From Alphaproteobacteria bacterium (GTDB lineage Bacteria > Pseudomonadota > Alphaproteobacteria > Micavibrionales > Micavibrionaceae), in contig JAMPXY010000011.1 in the NCBI GenBank assembly GCA_023700945.1, forward strand, positions 1 to 34,170: 34,170 bases of DNA, written 5' to 3'. How positions within the stretch are numbered: position 1 is the stretch's first letter; the number at the start of each line of letters is the position of its first letter. The translations under genes and the position numbers were made by a program. Shown here one piece after another: positions 16,267 to 30,244 of this stretch. The notes under the pieces are model-generated. The model did no database searches and was not told the DNA's origin. It worked only from the letters and a program-made list of their open reading frames with translations.

Positions 16267-19200
16267 ATGCGTTTTTTAAATCAAACTTTTATTAAAATTT
16301 GTTGTTTGATTATTGCCTTGATTGCCAGTGCCGTTATGGCTGGTTGGTATCTTCACAGCACAATACTGGTTCAGGTACAACCCGGTTTTGCGCCGATGAA
16401 ATTCAATACCGCCCTCTCGTTCTTTATTGCGGCAGCAGGACTAATTTTATGGAGCTTTCAACAATATAAAATTTCCTTCTCCTGTGGAGCCATTATCGTA
16501 TCAATTGCCATTTTGACCCTCACGCAATATTTCTTACCTATAACTATCGGTATAGATACGTTTTTTGTGACTCCATTTACCGACTACCGCTCTTCTGCTC
16601 CAGGGCGCATGACAGTCAATGCATGCATATGTTTTACACTCATTGGTACATCGCTATGCACGCTATCGCTCTACCCTGCTCGTAAAACAAATATGACTTG
16701 GGCGCCCTTTGCAATAGCACTCATGGGCACCATCACACTCTCTATCGCACTGCTCACCACCACAGGATATTTTACCGGTGTTGATACGACCCTGCTGTGG
16801 AAAAATTTTTCAGGTATGGCTATACATACATCGCTAATTTTTATTGTGTTGGGATTATGTCTGACCTTGGCTGCCGTTGATATAATGGAACGCATTCCAT
16901 TATGGCTACCCATTCCCGCATTTTTTGCCCTCTCCGTTGTCACCATGGCTACATGGATGTCGGTCAGCAGCATCGAAGAACGAAATATGCTTTTCAGCAT
17001 CAACAGTGATGCACGAACGGTAGAACGAATCATTGAAAAATACATGCAGGGTATAAATAAGGCTACAAGTCGTATGGCCCGAAGATGGGAAACCCAGAAA
17101 TCAACACCAGAAAATGTGTGGCGTCAGGATGCACAAGCCTACCTCGATGATTATGCATCAATGCTGGCCATAGAAGTGTTTGACAAAAACGGTGAGATAA
17201 AATGGGCTGTTCCGCAGAGGCTGGAATCGGTCGTAACTAAGAAGGCTTTGCAAGACAGCGAACCTAATCGCCTAGCAATTGAATCGGCCTTAAAAACTCG
17301 AGAGCCTCAAAGCACAGCCGTGTTTGACTTGTTAACCGCAGGCAAAGGGTTTGTTCATTACTTTCCTCTGACCATTGATGGCCAGCATGCAGGGATGCTC
17401 GCCACCGTAAACAAAATAGGTTTTCTTATAACATACATGGAGCAACAGCTCTTACCTTCAGAAATTAAAGAAAATTATTATCTGATAATCAAAGAAAGTG
17501 ACGAAGTTATCTATAGCAATGTTCCTATTGGATTCATTATACCCAAACAGCAAACAGTAACGATCACAGTGCCTGTAACAAAAAATAGCTGGCAATTCAC
17601 CCTGATACCAAACGACAATTTTTATAATGCCTGGGGTAACAAATCTCTGCATATGATTTTAGTCGTCGGGTTTGCAATGGCTTTCCTGATTTCACTATGT
17701 CTTTTTCTTATGATCCGCATTTACGAAAAGGAAAAAGTCATTCGCTATTCACGTGACCAAATGAATGACTTCATTGAAAACACTCCCGCCGCCATCGCCA
17801 TGTGTGATCGCACTCTCAAATATCTGGTCGTCAGTAAAAAATGGTACGAAGATTTTAACATCCGCGATAAAGACATTATTGGCAAATCGCATATGGATGT
17901 ATTCCCTGATATGCCTCCCCACTGGCTGGTCATCATTAAAAAATGCCTTGAAGGAATATCCAGCGCTTCGCGTGAGGAAAGGATTACACTGAAGAACGGT
18001 CGTACCATGTGGATGCAATGGGCTGTCCATCCTTGGTATGATACGCGCGGGGAAGTTGGTGGCATCATCATGTTTACCGACATCATTACAGAACGCAAAG
18101 AGGCCGAAGAAAAAATTACCCGCCAGCAAAAATTTCTTGAATTAGCCTTCTCCGCCACTCAAGACGGGGTCTGGGAATGGGATATCAAGGAGAATAAATA
18201 CTGGTTTTCACCGCGCTGGAAATCCATGCTGGGCTACGATGACCAAGACATACCCAATACAATCGAAGGGGCACAGATTGCCATTCACCCTGAAGATTTC
18301 CCCGAAATTATTACGCTGCTGAATGCACTGGCCGCCAAAAGCATCCCCGAATATGCCAGTATCTTCCGCTTTATCAGTAAGGACGGCACTATCCGTCATA
18401 TTCTCTGCCGTGCCATTAGTGAATGTGATAAAAATGGAGTTCCCATCCGCGTTATTGGTGCCCATACTGACATCACCGAACTTGAACAGGCGAAAGAAGA
18501 CGCCGATAACGCCAATCAGGCAAAGAGCGAATTTCTTGCTAACATGAGTCACGAAATCCGGACCCCCATGAACGGCATTATTGGCATGATCCGATTATTA
18601 CTGGACACAAAACTGGATTCTCGCCAACGACATTATGCCGAGACGGTTGATCACTCTGCTGAATCCTTGTTGCAAATTCTTAACGACATTCTTGACTTCT
18701 CTAAAATTGAAGCCAAGAAGCTGGAGCTGGAATACATTCCTGTAAACTTGGAACTACTTTGCGAAGATATTTCGGACTTAATCTCTATACGTACGCAGGA
18801 AAAAGGTATCGAATTCTATATGCGATTGCGCCCCGGCTGCCCAACTTATGTCATGGGCGATCCAGGACGTATCCGCCAGATTATTCTTAATCTGGCTGGT
18901 AATGCGGTAAAATTCACCGAAAAAGGACATATATTACTAGATATAGAACCACTGGCGGTGGATAGCGAGATAGCACAAATTCGCTTCACAGTAGCAGATA
19001 CGGGGGTTGGCATTCCTCCCGACAAACTTGAAACAATATTCAATAAATTTGATCAGGTCGACACATCAACAACGCGTAAATTTGGTGGCACGGGTCTGGG
19101 ATTAACAATTACCAAACAACTACTGCACATGATGGGTAGCGACATTAGCGTTGAAAGTATTCCTGGCGAAGGTTCGCAATTCCATTTTATTTTAAACATG

Positions 19201-20487
19201 AATATTGCAGAGAACACGGGCACTGAAGATATCTGCTTGCCTGAGGATATGGAACTTATTAAGGGTCTAAGAATTCTGGCTGTTGATGATAACCCGGTAG
19301 CTCTTGAAATCATGTCGGAACAGCTTGGCGCCTGCGGCGCATTACTTCAGACCGCTACCAATGGAAAGGACACCCTCAGTCTTTTGGCAAAGGCCAACGA
19401 GTCAGGAACACCCTTTGATTTTATTGTCCTTGATTACTTCATGAACGAAGAAACCGGGATCGATATAGCCAATATCATAAGAAAAAATCCATCCTACAAT
19501 AATGTGCTTATGATTTTAGCAACATCTAAACCCACACGCAGTGACTCTAAAATTGTTATTGACGCAGGAATTAAAGGCTATCTTACAAAACCTATCCGTC
19601 CCTCAGAGCTACTCTCAGTTATCACGCTGCTCAAAAAGGCCAAGGATGAAGGTCATGATCTTAATCTGGTTACACGTTATACAGCCCGTGAAATTAAGGC
19701 GAATGGCAAAAATCATCCCGATTCACGCACTCAGTTCAGGAATTGTAAGATACTCGTAGCAGAAGATAATCCTGTAAACCGCGACGTTATGTTAGCCATG
19801 CTGGAATATTACGGGATCACCCCTGACATAGCTGAGGACGGAAAGGTTGCTGTGGCAATGGCCACTAGCAATCAGTACGATCTGGTTCTCATGGATTGCC
19901 AGATGCCGGAAATGGATGGCTTTGAGGCCACGATGGCCTTGCGCCGTAATGAACTCACCCGCGATTTGCCTATTATAGCTCTGACGGCCTTTGCCATGAA
20001 AGGTGATCGCGAACGATGCCTAGAGGCTGGAATGGACGACTACATCAGCAAACCTTTGCGTGACACTGAGCTTGAAAAAGTTTTGAGTCAATGGCTGAGC
20101 TCTGAAGGTAACAGAGGCCATCAAGAAAACAAACATGCCGCTGATACATCAACAGAGGCGACTTTTCTTAACCAAGATATACTCGACCGTATGAAAATTG
20201 TGGCTGGCATAAGCTTTTCCAAACTGATTGATACCTTCATTACAAATTCGGAAAAACTAGTAAATCAACTATATGAATCCTTGGCCGCAGGCGATGTGAA
20301 ATCTCTGGCGATTGCTGCACACTCCCTTAAATCTTCAGTCGCCCAGATGGGCGCAGAGAGACTGTCCAACATTCTCAAGGAAATGGAGGAGGCTGCCCGC
20401 ACAGGCACTCTGCCTGATGCCGAAACACTCGCTATTGTAGCCCGCGACCTTAAGGCCCTCGTTAGTTTTTTGGAAGCACAACGATGA
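16267..20487 (+). CDS. Hybrid histidine kinase with PAS-PAS-HisKA-HATPase-REC-REC-Hpt
   Basis: The 1406-residue inner-membrane sensor starts with about seven membrane segments (residues 7-232) containing [15 protein letters not shown], a motif common in integral-membrane sensor domains. An extracytoplasmic region (about 235-460) and a further span (about 462-485) follow. Two PAS domains follow (about 500-615 and 620-740), then HisKA with H762 in [11 protein letters not shown], and an HATPase_c domain with [10 protein letters not shown] and GGTGLGLTI. Two receivers have D1056 (IVLDYF) and D1210 ([13 protein letters not shown]). The C-terminal Hpt has H1352 (AAHSLKSS). The BarA/ArcB-like order allows an internal His-Asp-His relay. 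The first receiver is less canonical, with DYFMNEE after the Asp. The gene is AT-richer than its neighbours. Cognate partners are likely the two divergent regulators; the signal is unknown. Confidence 0.93.
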   Translation: MRFLNQTFIKICCLIIALIASAVMAGWYLHSTILVQVQPGFAPMKFNTALSFFIAAAGLILWSFQQYKISFSCGAIIVSIAILTLTQYFLPITIGIDTFFVTPFTDYRSSAPGRMTVNACICFTLIGTSLCTLSLYPARKTNMTWAPFAIALMGTITLSIALLTTTGYFTGVDTTLLWKNFSGMAIHTSLIFIVLGLCLTLAAVDIMERIPLWLPIPAFFALSVVTMATWMSVSSIEERNMLFSINSDARTVERIIEKYMQGINKATSRMARRWETQKSTPENVWRQDAQAYLDDYASMLAIEVFDKNGEIKWAVPQRLESVVTKKALQDSEPNRLAIESALKTREPQSTAVFDLLTAGKGFVHYFPLTIDGQHAGMLATVNKIGFLITYMEQQLLPSEIKENYYLIIKESDEVIYSNVPIGFIIPKQQTVTITVPVTKNSWQFTLIPNDNFYNAWGNKSLHMILVVGFAMAFLISLCLFLMIRIYEKEKVIRYSRDQMNDFIENTPAAIAMCDRTLKYLVVSKKWYEDFNIRDKDIIGKSHMDVFPDMPPHWLVIIKKCLEGISSASREERITLKNGRTMWMQWAVHPWYDTRGEVGGIIMFTDIITERKEAEEKITRQQKFLELAFSATQDGVWEWDIKENKYWFSPRWKSMLGYDDQDIPNTIEGAQIAIHPEDFPEIITLLNALAAKSIPEYASIFRFISKDGTIRHILCRAISECDKNGVPIRVIGAHTDITELEQAKEDADNANQAKSEFLANMSHEIRTPMNGIIGMIRLLLDTKLDSRQRHYAETVDHSAESLLQILNDILDFSKIEAKKLELEYIPVNLELLCEDISDLISIRTQEKGIEFYMRLRPGCPTYVMGDPGRIRQIILNLAGNAVKFTEKGHILLDIEPLAVDSEIAQIRFTVADTGVGIPPDKLETIFNKFDQVDTSTTRKFGGTGLGLTITKQLLHMMGSDISVESIPGEGSQFHFILNMNIAENTGTEDICLPEDMELIKGLRILAVDDNPVALEIMSEQLGACGALLQTATNGKDTLSLLAKANESGTPFDFIVLDYFMNEETGIDIANIIRKNPSYNNVLMILATSKPTRSDSKIVIDAGIKGYLTKPIRPSELLSVITLLKKAKDEGHDLNLVTRYTAREIKANGKNHPDSRTQFRNCKILVAEDNPVNRDVMLAMLEYYGITPDIAEDGKVAVAMATSNQYDLVLMDCQMPEMDGFEATMALRRNELTRDLPIIALTAFAMKGDRERCLEAGMDDYISKPLRDTELEKVLSQWLSSEGNRGHQENKHAADTSTEATFLNQDILDRMKIVAGISFSKLIDTFITNSEKLVNQLYESLAAGDVKSLAIAAHSLKSSVAQMGAERLSNILKEMEEAARTGTLPDAETLAIVARDLKALVSFLEAQR

Positions 20488-20490
20488 TTT

Positions 20491-20519
20491 TTGCTTTTTT
20501 CAAGCTGTTACGCTAATGT
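20491..20519 (+). promoter_or_regulatory. Possible rlmN promoter
   Basis: TTGCTT (20491-20496) and TAATGT (20514-20519) are separated by 17 bases in the short gap after the kinase stop. AGGAG follows before the rlmN start. Pattern evidence only. Confidence 0.35.
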
Positions 20520-21645
20520 CCGCGCGCAACAGGAGTTTTTAGCATTATGAGTTTATCCTCGCATGCCAGTAAATTTGCCGCCCCCCGGGTTGATGCCGCG
20601 GGACGCATGGCCCTGATAGGGCTCAATTTGCTTGAAATGCAAGAAGCACTGGCCATTCATGATCTTCCAAAATTTCGTGCTAAACAGGTCTGGAACTGGA
20701 TATATCAGCGTGGATTGACACGGTTTGAAGACATGAGCAATCTGCCCAAAGATATGCGCACACTGCTTTCCGATTATTATTCCATCGAACGTCCTGAGGT
20801 CATCACTGAGCAGCGTTCTAGCGACGGTACGATTAAATGGTTGCTGGCAATGACCGACGGGCAACAGATTGAAACAGTCTACATTCCAGAAGAAAATCGG
20901 GGGACGCTGTGCGTGTCCTCACAAGTAGGCTGCACTCTCACTTGTCGTTTTTGCCACACCGGAACCCAGCCCCTTGTCCGCAATTTGGGTCCTCATGAAA
21001 TTCTCCAGCAAATCCTGCATGCCCGTGATGTGTTGAAAGAATGGCCAGAAATCAATGAAAAGTCAGGACCGCAGAATGGTCGTGATTTGACTAATATCGT
21101 CATGATGGGGATGGGGGAGCCGCTCTACAATTACGATAACGTCGCCAAAGCCTTAAAAATTTGCATGGACGAGGACGGCTTGTGCATCTCCAAACGCCGG
21201 ATCACCCTTTCAACCTCGGGCGTTGTTCCGCAAATCCACCAATGTGGAGAAGAGCTGGGTGTCAATCTGGCGATTTCCCTGCATGCGCCCAACAACGATC
21301 TGCGCAGTAGCATCATGCCTATCAACAACAAGTATCCGCTGGAAGAGCTGCTCGAGGCCTGCCGCACTTATCCCGGCATCAATGAAAATCGTCGCATCAC
21401 TTTTGAATATGTCATGCTCAAAGATGTGAATGACAGTGACGATACTGCCCGTGAACTTGCCCACATCCTTGACGGTATCCCTTGCAAGGTCAACATCATT
21501 CCCTTCAACAAGTGGCCCAATAGTGACTTTGAATGCCCCAGCCGTAACCGGATTATGGCTTTTGCCCGTATTCTTGAAGAGGCCGGTTTGGATGCCCCTA
21601 TCCGCCGCCCCCGCGGCGAGGATATACTCGCCGCCTGCGGACAAC

Positions 21646-25029
<3,384 letters not shown>

Positions 25030-25117
25030 CTAAAAACCCCTTCAGCGGGTGACTGTGCCATCTTGGATTATGTCTTGTCAAATTTATGATAGTTTATTAA
25101 AAACAATAAGTTATGAC

Positions 25118-25807
25118 CTACTTGGGATCGTCATAGCGACGGCGTCGACGGGTAATAACTTCCTCGGCTGAAGGGCTTTTAAACGCCTCGAACGTCCCTC
25201 CAGCAAAATTGTAGTCGAGCAGTTTGCCGTTAACCATATCAAAATACCAGCCATGAAGGGTGATAGCCCCCTGCTCGACTCCCTCCCGTATCCACGGGAA
25301 AGTCATGAGATTATTGAGCGAAGTCACAATCACTTCTTTCTCAAGGGCGCATTGACGTTGCTCTGGTGGCAAGCCCGGCTGGGCCAAATCAACCTTCTCA
25401 CATGCCTTTTCACCAATCGAAATCCACTGGGTCAGAAATTCAAAACGGGCCGCTGCGGTCTTGTCTTTTTCAGCCAACGCTTGCACTCCGCCGCACATGG
25501 CATGGCCCAGGACAATGATATCTTTCACTTTCAAGCCTTTGACCGCAAATTCAATTGCAGCGCTGGTGCCGTGATAATGGTCATCAGGCTGATACGGCGG
25601 AACAATCGCCGCCACGTTACGCACTACAAAAATTTCACCGGGCTTACTCTGTAGCAAAAGCGCCGGATCATTGCGGGAGTCACAGCAGGCAATGACAAGT
25701 GCCTCTGGCTGCTGACCCTTGGTGGTCAGTTCCTGATACACCCCGCTTTCACGGAAATATTTATGCTGAAAGAGATGAAAACCTTTCACAAGTTTGCTGA
25801 ATGGCAT
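25118..25807 (-). CDS. Beta-class carbonic anhydrase
   Basis: It interconverts CO2 and bicarbonate. The 229-residue protein has the zinc ligands C41 (ACCDSRNDP), H102 and C105 (LGHAMCGG), the CxDxR dyad D43/R45 and the VRNVAAIVPPY segment. Length fits bacterial beta enzymes. The start at 25807 has two possible ribosome-binding sites, GAGG ten bases away and another directly adjacent to the ATG. It is divergent from the glycosyltransferase operon and lies 88 bases upstream of the FAD gene on the same strand. Confidence 0.95.
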   Translation of the reverse strand: MPFSKLVKGFHLFQHKYFRESGVYQELTTKGQQPEALVIACCDSRNDPALLLQSKPGEIFVVRNVAAIVPPYQPDDHYHGTSAAIEFAVKGLKVKDIIVLGHAMCGGVQALAEKDKTAAARFEFLTQWISIGEKACEKVDLAQPGLPPEQRQCALEKEVIVTSLNNLMTFPWIREGVEQGAITLHGWYFDMVNGKLLDYNFAGGTFEAFKSPSAEEVITRRRRRYDDPK

Positions 25808-25831
25808 TCCTCGATTTCCTCATCAATGAAA

Positions 25832-25859
25832 TTGTCACCTTGATCTGTCTATATATAAT
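25832..25859 (+). promoter_or_regulatory. Promoter for the lipid A modification operon
   Basis: TTGTCA (25832-25837), a 16-base spacer and a perfect TATAAT (25854-25859) lie upstream of the glycosyltransferase gene. The leader to the ATG at 25986 is long, about 120 bases. Confidence 0.45.
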
Positions 25860-25985
25860 TATGTAAATAAACAGCTTCAGGTTGGCTTCAGCCTTTTAAA
25901 TCATTATGGCCACCATAACAACCCGGCCCAGAAGGTATACCCAAGCCTTGGCCTTGCCATGAAATCAAAAGAAGGAACAGCGCCA

Positions 25986-26711
25986 ATGATTTCCGTTGTA
26001 GTGCCTGTGATGAACGAAGAAGATAATATTGCCAGCCTGATAGAGGAAATTAGCAAAACCAGCCAGAGCGCCCCGATCAGCGAGATTATCTATGTGGATG
26101 ACGGCAGCAGAGATGGTACTTATGAGATTTTAAAATCCATCCGTAAAAAATATTCACAACTACGCATTATCAGGCATGAAAACCGTTCCGGACAATCTGC
26201 GGCGTTATGGACGGGGATCAGAGCAGCAGGAAATGATTTAATTGTCACATTGGACGGTGACGGCCAAAATGATCCTGCTGATATTCCCCTGCTTTATCAA
26301 AAGTACCAGAACACATCACAAACCCACGGCGATAAGATCATGGTGGCCGGGCAGCGGGTCAAACGTCAGGATACATGGGTCAAACTGATATCATCTCGTC
26401 TGGCTAATAAAATCCGCTCTAGCCTGCTCAAAGACAATACCCGTGATACCGGTTGCTCGCTCAAGATGTTCCGCCGCCGCGATTATCTCAACCTACCTTA
26501 CTTCAATCACATGCATCGTTTTCTCCCGGCCTTAATGATCCGCGAAGGTGTGCGGATTGAGCATGTTGATGTCTCGCACCGCCCCCGGACACGCGGCGTC
26601 TCAAAATACGGTACCATCGACCGCCTGAAAGTCGGCATCAGCGATTTGCTCGGTGTCCGCTGGCTGCAAACCCGCGCCCCGTCTCACGTCAAAACAGTAG
26701 AAGACCTCTAA
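25986..26711 (+). CDS. Family 2 glycosyltransferase (DPM1/ArnC-like, no membrane anchor)
   Basis: The 241-residue enzyme probably moves a sugar from a nucleotide to a polyprenyl phosphate at the inner face of the membrane. It opens MISVVVPVMNEEDNI, has VDDGSRDGT (D38/D39) and the metal-binding LDGDGQNDP (D90-G-D92), and ends with the SHRPRTRGVSKYG loop typical of DPM1-like enzymes. The C-terminal membrane segments of ArnC are absent. I chose the ATG at 25986, with AAGGA nine bases upstream; an ATG at 25959 has none. LAB_N and ArnT-like genes follow within 20 bases each, so the product is likely the lipid-linked donor for the last enzyme. Confidence 0.9.
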   Translation: MISVVVPVMNEEDNIASLIEEISKTSQSAPISEIIYVDDGSRDGTYEILKSIRKKYSQLRIIRHENRSGQSAALWTGIRAAGNDLIVTLDGDGQNDPADIPLLYQKYQNTSQTHGDKIMVAGQRVKRQDTWVKLISSRLANKIRSSLLKDNTRDTGCSLKMFRRRDYLNLPYFNHMHRFLPALMIREGVRIEHVDVSHRPRTRGVSKYGTIDRLKVGISDLLGVRWLQTRAPSHVKTVEDL

Positions 26712-26727
26712 AAACAAAGGACAAACA

Positions 26728-27027
26728 ATGCCCCTCCCTCCGATTACACTCTCTCAGGAAACCATCTGGATTATGATTGGCTTTGTTGGGCAGGCCCTGT
26801 TTTTTGGCCGCTTTTTTGTCCAATGGCTGGCATCTGAAAAGGTACAGCGCAGTGTGATCCCCAATGCTTTCTGGTATTTCAGTATTGGTGGCGGCCTCAC
26901 TCTACTGGTCTATGCGCTTTACCGTCAGGACCCGGTCTTTATCATGGGCCAAAGTACAGGCCTTTTAATCTATATGCGCAATTTGTATTTTATCCGCCAT
27001 AAAGGCAAAACCCCAGCTACCTCATAA
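26728..27027 (+). CDS. Lipid A biosynthesis N-terminal domain (LAB_N) protein
   Basis: This 99-residue inner-membrane protein has three hydrophobic segments (about residues 11-30, 45-62 and 68-90). The FVGQALFFGRFFVQWLASEK motif and the NAFWYFSIGGG block are characteristic of the LAB_N family. In related gene sets it sits between a DPM1-like glycosyltransferase and an ArnT-like transferase, as here, and may help flip or present the lipid-linked sugar. That role is inference. AAAGGA precedes the ATG closely. Confidence 0.88.
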   Translation: MPLPPITLSQETIWIMIGFVGQALFFGRFFVQWLASEKVQRSVIPNAFWYFSIGGGLTLLVYALYRQDPVFIMGQSTGLLIYMRNLYFIRHKGKTPATS

Positions 27028-27029
27028 TC

Positions 27030-28445
27030 GTGAAGACATTTACCTTGCGCTCATCTGTTCATTCTCTATGGATCGCTGCAGCGTTCTTGTTCATTTTCAC
27101 CGTCGTCATTTTGACCCGCCCCCTTTTACCGATAGATGAAACCCGTTATCTGAGTGTCGCTTGGGAAATGTATCTCCGCCATGACTGGCTAGCTCCCCTA
27201 ACCATGAACGGTACTCCCTATCATCATAAACCACCCCTGTTGTTCTGGTTGATCAATTCCCTCTGGACCTTAACCGGACCCAGTCGCTGGGCTGGCACCC
27301 TACCGGCTGTGCTTGCCGGGATTATCACTGTCCTTATGGGGCAACGTCTGGCGCATACATTATTTCAACAGACAACGAGACCAGTTGCCGATCACACCCC
27401 CCTGATCATGATGGGCGGCCTAGCCTTTCTTGTTTACAGCACCATGGTGATGTTTGATGTCACGCTGACGGTTTTTGTTCTAGGGGTCTTGCTCTGTTTG
27501 CAGGCCTACGCCACAAAACCACGCCTCTTCCTGCTTATTGTGATGGGCCTGTTGCTAGGTCTGGGGGTACTGACCAAAGGTCCGGTTGCCTATCTTTATA
27601 TTATCTTCCCGGCTTTGCTAGGCCCGCTCTGGCATTCACAGCCGCTTAAACCCTTGATCTGGTACGGCGGATTTCTAATCTCCTTATTGATCTCAACCTT
27701 GCCGGTCTTACTGTGGCTGGTCCCCGTCTTGCAGCAATCAGATGATCATTTTGCTTTCTGGCTGGTGTGGGAGCAAACCGCAGGCCGTGTTACGGGCAAC
27801 TTTAATGATGCCCATGTGCGGCCATTCTGGTTCTACTTGCCGATTTTACCACTCCTGCTGGTGCCGTGGATTTTCTTTTGCCCCTTCTGGGGCAATCTCC
27901 ATACGATTCATCAGGCATTGCCACGGGAACCGGGCCTCCGTTTCCTGCTCTGCTGGATCATTCCGGTTTTCATTTCGTTTTCACTGATCAGTGGCAAACA
28001 GCCACATTACCTACTCCCCCTTTTCCCCGGATTGGCGATCCTAAGCGCGTGGCTACTCCGTAACGTACAAACAAAAACTCTACATCGGACAGTCACAGGC
28101 GTATTTGTCGTGTTCGTCTTGCTGCATCTGGTCGGCGCGCAGACATTCCTCAAGGATTATGATTTGCAGCCGGTGGCGACCTACCTCGAGCAACATCCGG
28201 ATCGGGATTGGGGGTTCGTCAAAAAATATCATGGTGAACTGACATTTCTTGCCCGGAGGGAAAAACCACTGGATGAAATCCCGCTTGAATCAGATGTCCC
28301 GGACTGGTTTGCCCGGCACCCTGACGGGTTGGTCATCATGAGATTCAATGACCCCGCCACCGTGACAGAATATCAACTGGTTTTTTCTATTCCCTACCGC
28401 GGCAAAACCATAGGCGTCTTTACAGCACAACAAAAAGCCCCCTGA
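27030..28445 (+). CDS. ArnT-like lipid A / polyprenyl-linked glycosyltransferase
   Basis: The 471-residue polytopic enzyme belongs to the family 39/83 (PMT-type) transferases that move a sugar from undecaprenyl phosphate to an outer-face acceptor such as lipid A. The first extracytoplasmic loop has IDETRYLSVAWEMYLRHDW (D36, E37) and GTPYHHKPPLLFW, matching ArnT. About 10-12 membrane segments and a small soluble C-terminal domain from about residue 380 follow. It starts at a GTG three bases after the previous stop with no obvious ribosome-binding site, so coupling is likely. The stop codon lies in the loop of the terminator hairpin. Confidence 0.88.
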   Translation: MKTFTLRSSVHSLWIAAAFLFIFTVVILTRPLLPIDETRYLSVAWEMYLRHDWLAPLTMNGTPYHHKPPLLFWLINSLWTLTGPSRWAGTLPAVLAGIITVLMGQRLAHTLFQQTTRPVADHTPLIMMGGLAFLVYSTMVMFDVTLTVFVLGVLLCLQAYATKPRLFLLIVMGLLLGLGVLTKGPVAYLYIIFPALLGPLWHSQPLKPLIWYGGFLISLLISTLPVLLWLVPVLQQSDDHFAFWLVWEQTAGRVTGNFNDAHVRPFWFYLPILPLLLVPWIFFCPFWGNLHTIHQALPREPGLRFLLCWIIPVFISFSLISGKQPHYLLPLFPGLAILSAWLLRNVQTKTLHRTVTGVFVVFVLLHLVGAQTFLKDYDLQPVATYLEQHPDRDWGFVKKYHGELTFLARREKPLDEIPLESDVPDWFARHPDGLVIMRFNDPATVTEYQLVFSIPYRGKTIGVFTAQQKAP

Positions 28446-28462
28446 ACGGGGGCCTTTCTTTT
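28432..28462. terminator. Bidirectional intrinsic terminator
   Basis: GCCCCC/GGGGGC (28437-28453) forms a six-pair stem with loop TGAAC. It has AAAAA on the left and TTTCTTTT on the right, so both strands give a stem followed by T residues. It serves the ArnT-like gene (plus) and ohr (minus). The plus-strand stop codon is in the loop. Confidence 0.85.
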
Positions 28463-28477
28463 AATAACTGCAGCATC

Positions 28478-28936
28478 CTAAACCAGAGTCAGAGTCACAT
28501 CGACATTGCCACGAGTAGCGTTTGAATACGGGCAAACACCATGCGCCTTGTCGATGATGGTCCGCGCCACAGCACGATCCATACCCGGCAGGCTGATTTT
28601 CAGTTCAACCTGAATACCGAAACCGCCGGGGATTGGCCCGATACCAACATGACCCGTGATGGCGGCGTCCGTGGGCAAGGTCACCTTGTCCTGACCCGCC
28701 ACAAATTTCATTGCTCCGAGAAAACAGGCCGAATATCCGGCAGCGAATAATTGCTCAGGATTAACACCCGCGCCCTTGCCCCCCATCGCCACCGGCTTGT
28801 CCAGCGTGATGTTCAGCAGGCCATCCGGTGTTTTTGCGGCGCCCTCACGGCCGCCGGTTGCGGTGGCCTCGGCGGTGTAAACGATCTTGTCAGGAATAAT
28901 CACAGTGGACGCAGATTTAGTGGCGGTGGCAGTCAT
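28478..28936 (-). CDS. ohr: Organic hydroperoxide reductase (Ohr)
   Basis: This cytoplasmic thiol peroxidase of the Ohr/OsmC family reduces organic hydroperoxides. The 152-residue protein has the reactive C71 in EQLFAAGYSACFLGA, the resolving C135 in GVCPYSNATRGN, and R30 and E61 at the spacing expected for the Ohr active site. A perfect-looking AAGGAG lies eight bases before the ATG. No OhrR-type regulator gene is adjacent. It converges on the ArnT-like gene across the shared terminator. Confidence 0.95.
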   Translation of the reverse strand: MTATATKSASTVIIPDKIVYTAEATATGGREGAAKTPDGLLNITLDKPVAMGGKGAGVNPEQLFAAGYSACFLGAMKFVAGQDKVTLPTDAAITGHVGIGPIPGGFGIQVELKISLPGMDRAVARTIIDKAHGVCPYSNATRGNVDVTLTLV

Positions 28937-29029
28937 AGCGGATCTCCTTGATAAAAGTCAGGTTCAATATGTAACCCGCCCAGCAGGAAATACAACCCCA
29001 CACCAGCTTCATTTCCGTTAGGGAAAATA

Positions 29030-30094
29030 TCAGAGTCCCAGCCGTGCGGCTACCAATGGATCAAGGCTGGCCATAAATTTTTCGACTTTGTCAGTATAAG
29101 CGCCGGGCTGGCCCAGTTCGCTGTTCAGCGCTCCATGTCCCTTGGGCAAGGCCAGTACATCAGCCATAACCCCCAGCGAACGGCTTTTTTCCGCATAGGA
29201 GTGCGCCTGACCACAAGGATCATCCGGGCGTGTGGTCGAGCAAACCCCGAGCCACGGTGCCGCAGACTGATCCAGTTGATGATGGGGCGAGGCCTTGACC
29301 CATGTCGCTTCCTCTGTACCGAAGGCCTCGCGGTAGCGAATGGTTAGCGCAGGGATAACATCCGGCATCTGCCGCGGCACATCGACCGCGCCGCTATCGA
29401 GCGATACCGTCCCCAGCAACGGTTTAACCACGGCGCGCTGGCGGATGCTGGCATCGGCATTAACCAGCGACACCAGATGCGCCCCGGCCGAATGCCCCAT
29501 CAGAATAACCCGGCGGCCATCACCACCCCATTCATGGGTATGTTGCTGAATATAGGCCGTTGCTTGAGCAATTTCGTCTGCCTGCGCCAAGGCGTCCAGA
29601 CCATCCATCACCATCGGGTAATTAACCGAAACAAAAACAAAACCCTTGGCCGTCCAGCGCGCTACCTTGTTTGCGGTGACGCCCTTCATCGACTTATCAC
29701 CCACGCACCAGCCACCCCCGTGCACCATCACGATGACAGGTGCCGCTGCGACACCGCCGCCGCGCGCCTTGAATACATCCAGTGCCTGTAATGGATGGCT
29801 GCCATATTTGACATTGGCCAGATCCGGGACGGGGCCTTCGGCCAGCCGCGCCATCCGTCCCCGCTTTTTGATGGCCTCGACTTTCTGATTTTGCTCGGCG
29901 CAGGTATTGGCTTCGGCGTTAATGACGCCTGAAAACTCGTGCTCGCCATTGTCATCGGCCTGCTCTGACATTTTATCGGCCATCCGTTCCCGCAAGCGCT
30001 CGCGCAAACGCCCCTCGCTGGCCATGGCCTGCCCCCCCTCAGCCAGCAGGACAGGCAGCAAGCATAGGGTTAGAATTAACAATCTGTTTTTCAT
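29030..30094 (-). CDS. Secreted alpha/beta hydrolase (esterase-lipase HGGG type)
   Basis: The 354-residue protein has a signal peptide (MKNRLLILTLCLLPVLLAEGGQAMA), then an Arg/Glu-rich helical stretch (residues 27-50) and an alpha/beta-hydrolase domain. The oxyanion motif is HGGGW (125-129), the nucleophile S202 in LMGHSAGAHLV, and the base H320 in LPKGHGALN; D291 or D292 is a candidate acid. It resembles kynurenine-formamidase/BD-FAE-type esterases. Four Cys in the mature part (C65, C130, C285, C294) could form disulfides. I chose the ATG at 30094, with AAGGGG nine bases upstream and a signal peptide directly after; the longer open frame to 30238 is not supported. Substrate unknown. Confidence 0.87.
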   Translation of the reverse strand: MKNRLLILTLCLLPVLLAEGGQAMASEGRLRERLRERMADKMSEQADDNGEHEFSGVINAEANTCAEQNQKVEAIKKRGRMARLAEGPVPDLANVKYGSHPLQALDVFKARGGGVAAAPVIVMVHGGGWCVGDKSMKGVTANKVARWTAKGFVFVSVNYPMVMDGLDALAQADEIAQATAYIQQHTHEWGGDGRRVILMGHSAGAHLVSLVNADASIRQRAVVKPLLGTVSLDSGAVDVPRQMPDVIPALTIRYREAFGTEEATWVKASPHHQLDQSAAPWLGVCSTTRPDDPCGQAHSYAEKSRSLGVMADVLALPKGHGALNSELGQPGAYTDKVEKFMASLDPLVAARLGL

Positions 30095-30244
30095 AGAAAA
30101 GTCCCCTTTATTGTCTTTATACGGGCAAACAGGCGCAACCATTCTCTGGCGCCGGAGCAAAATCACAATTGGACAGCGCCGCAGTAGAGTATATCCTGTA
30201 ACGCTATGATTTATTGAGACATTCAGCAACGGGATCAAAGAGTT

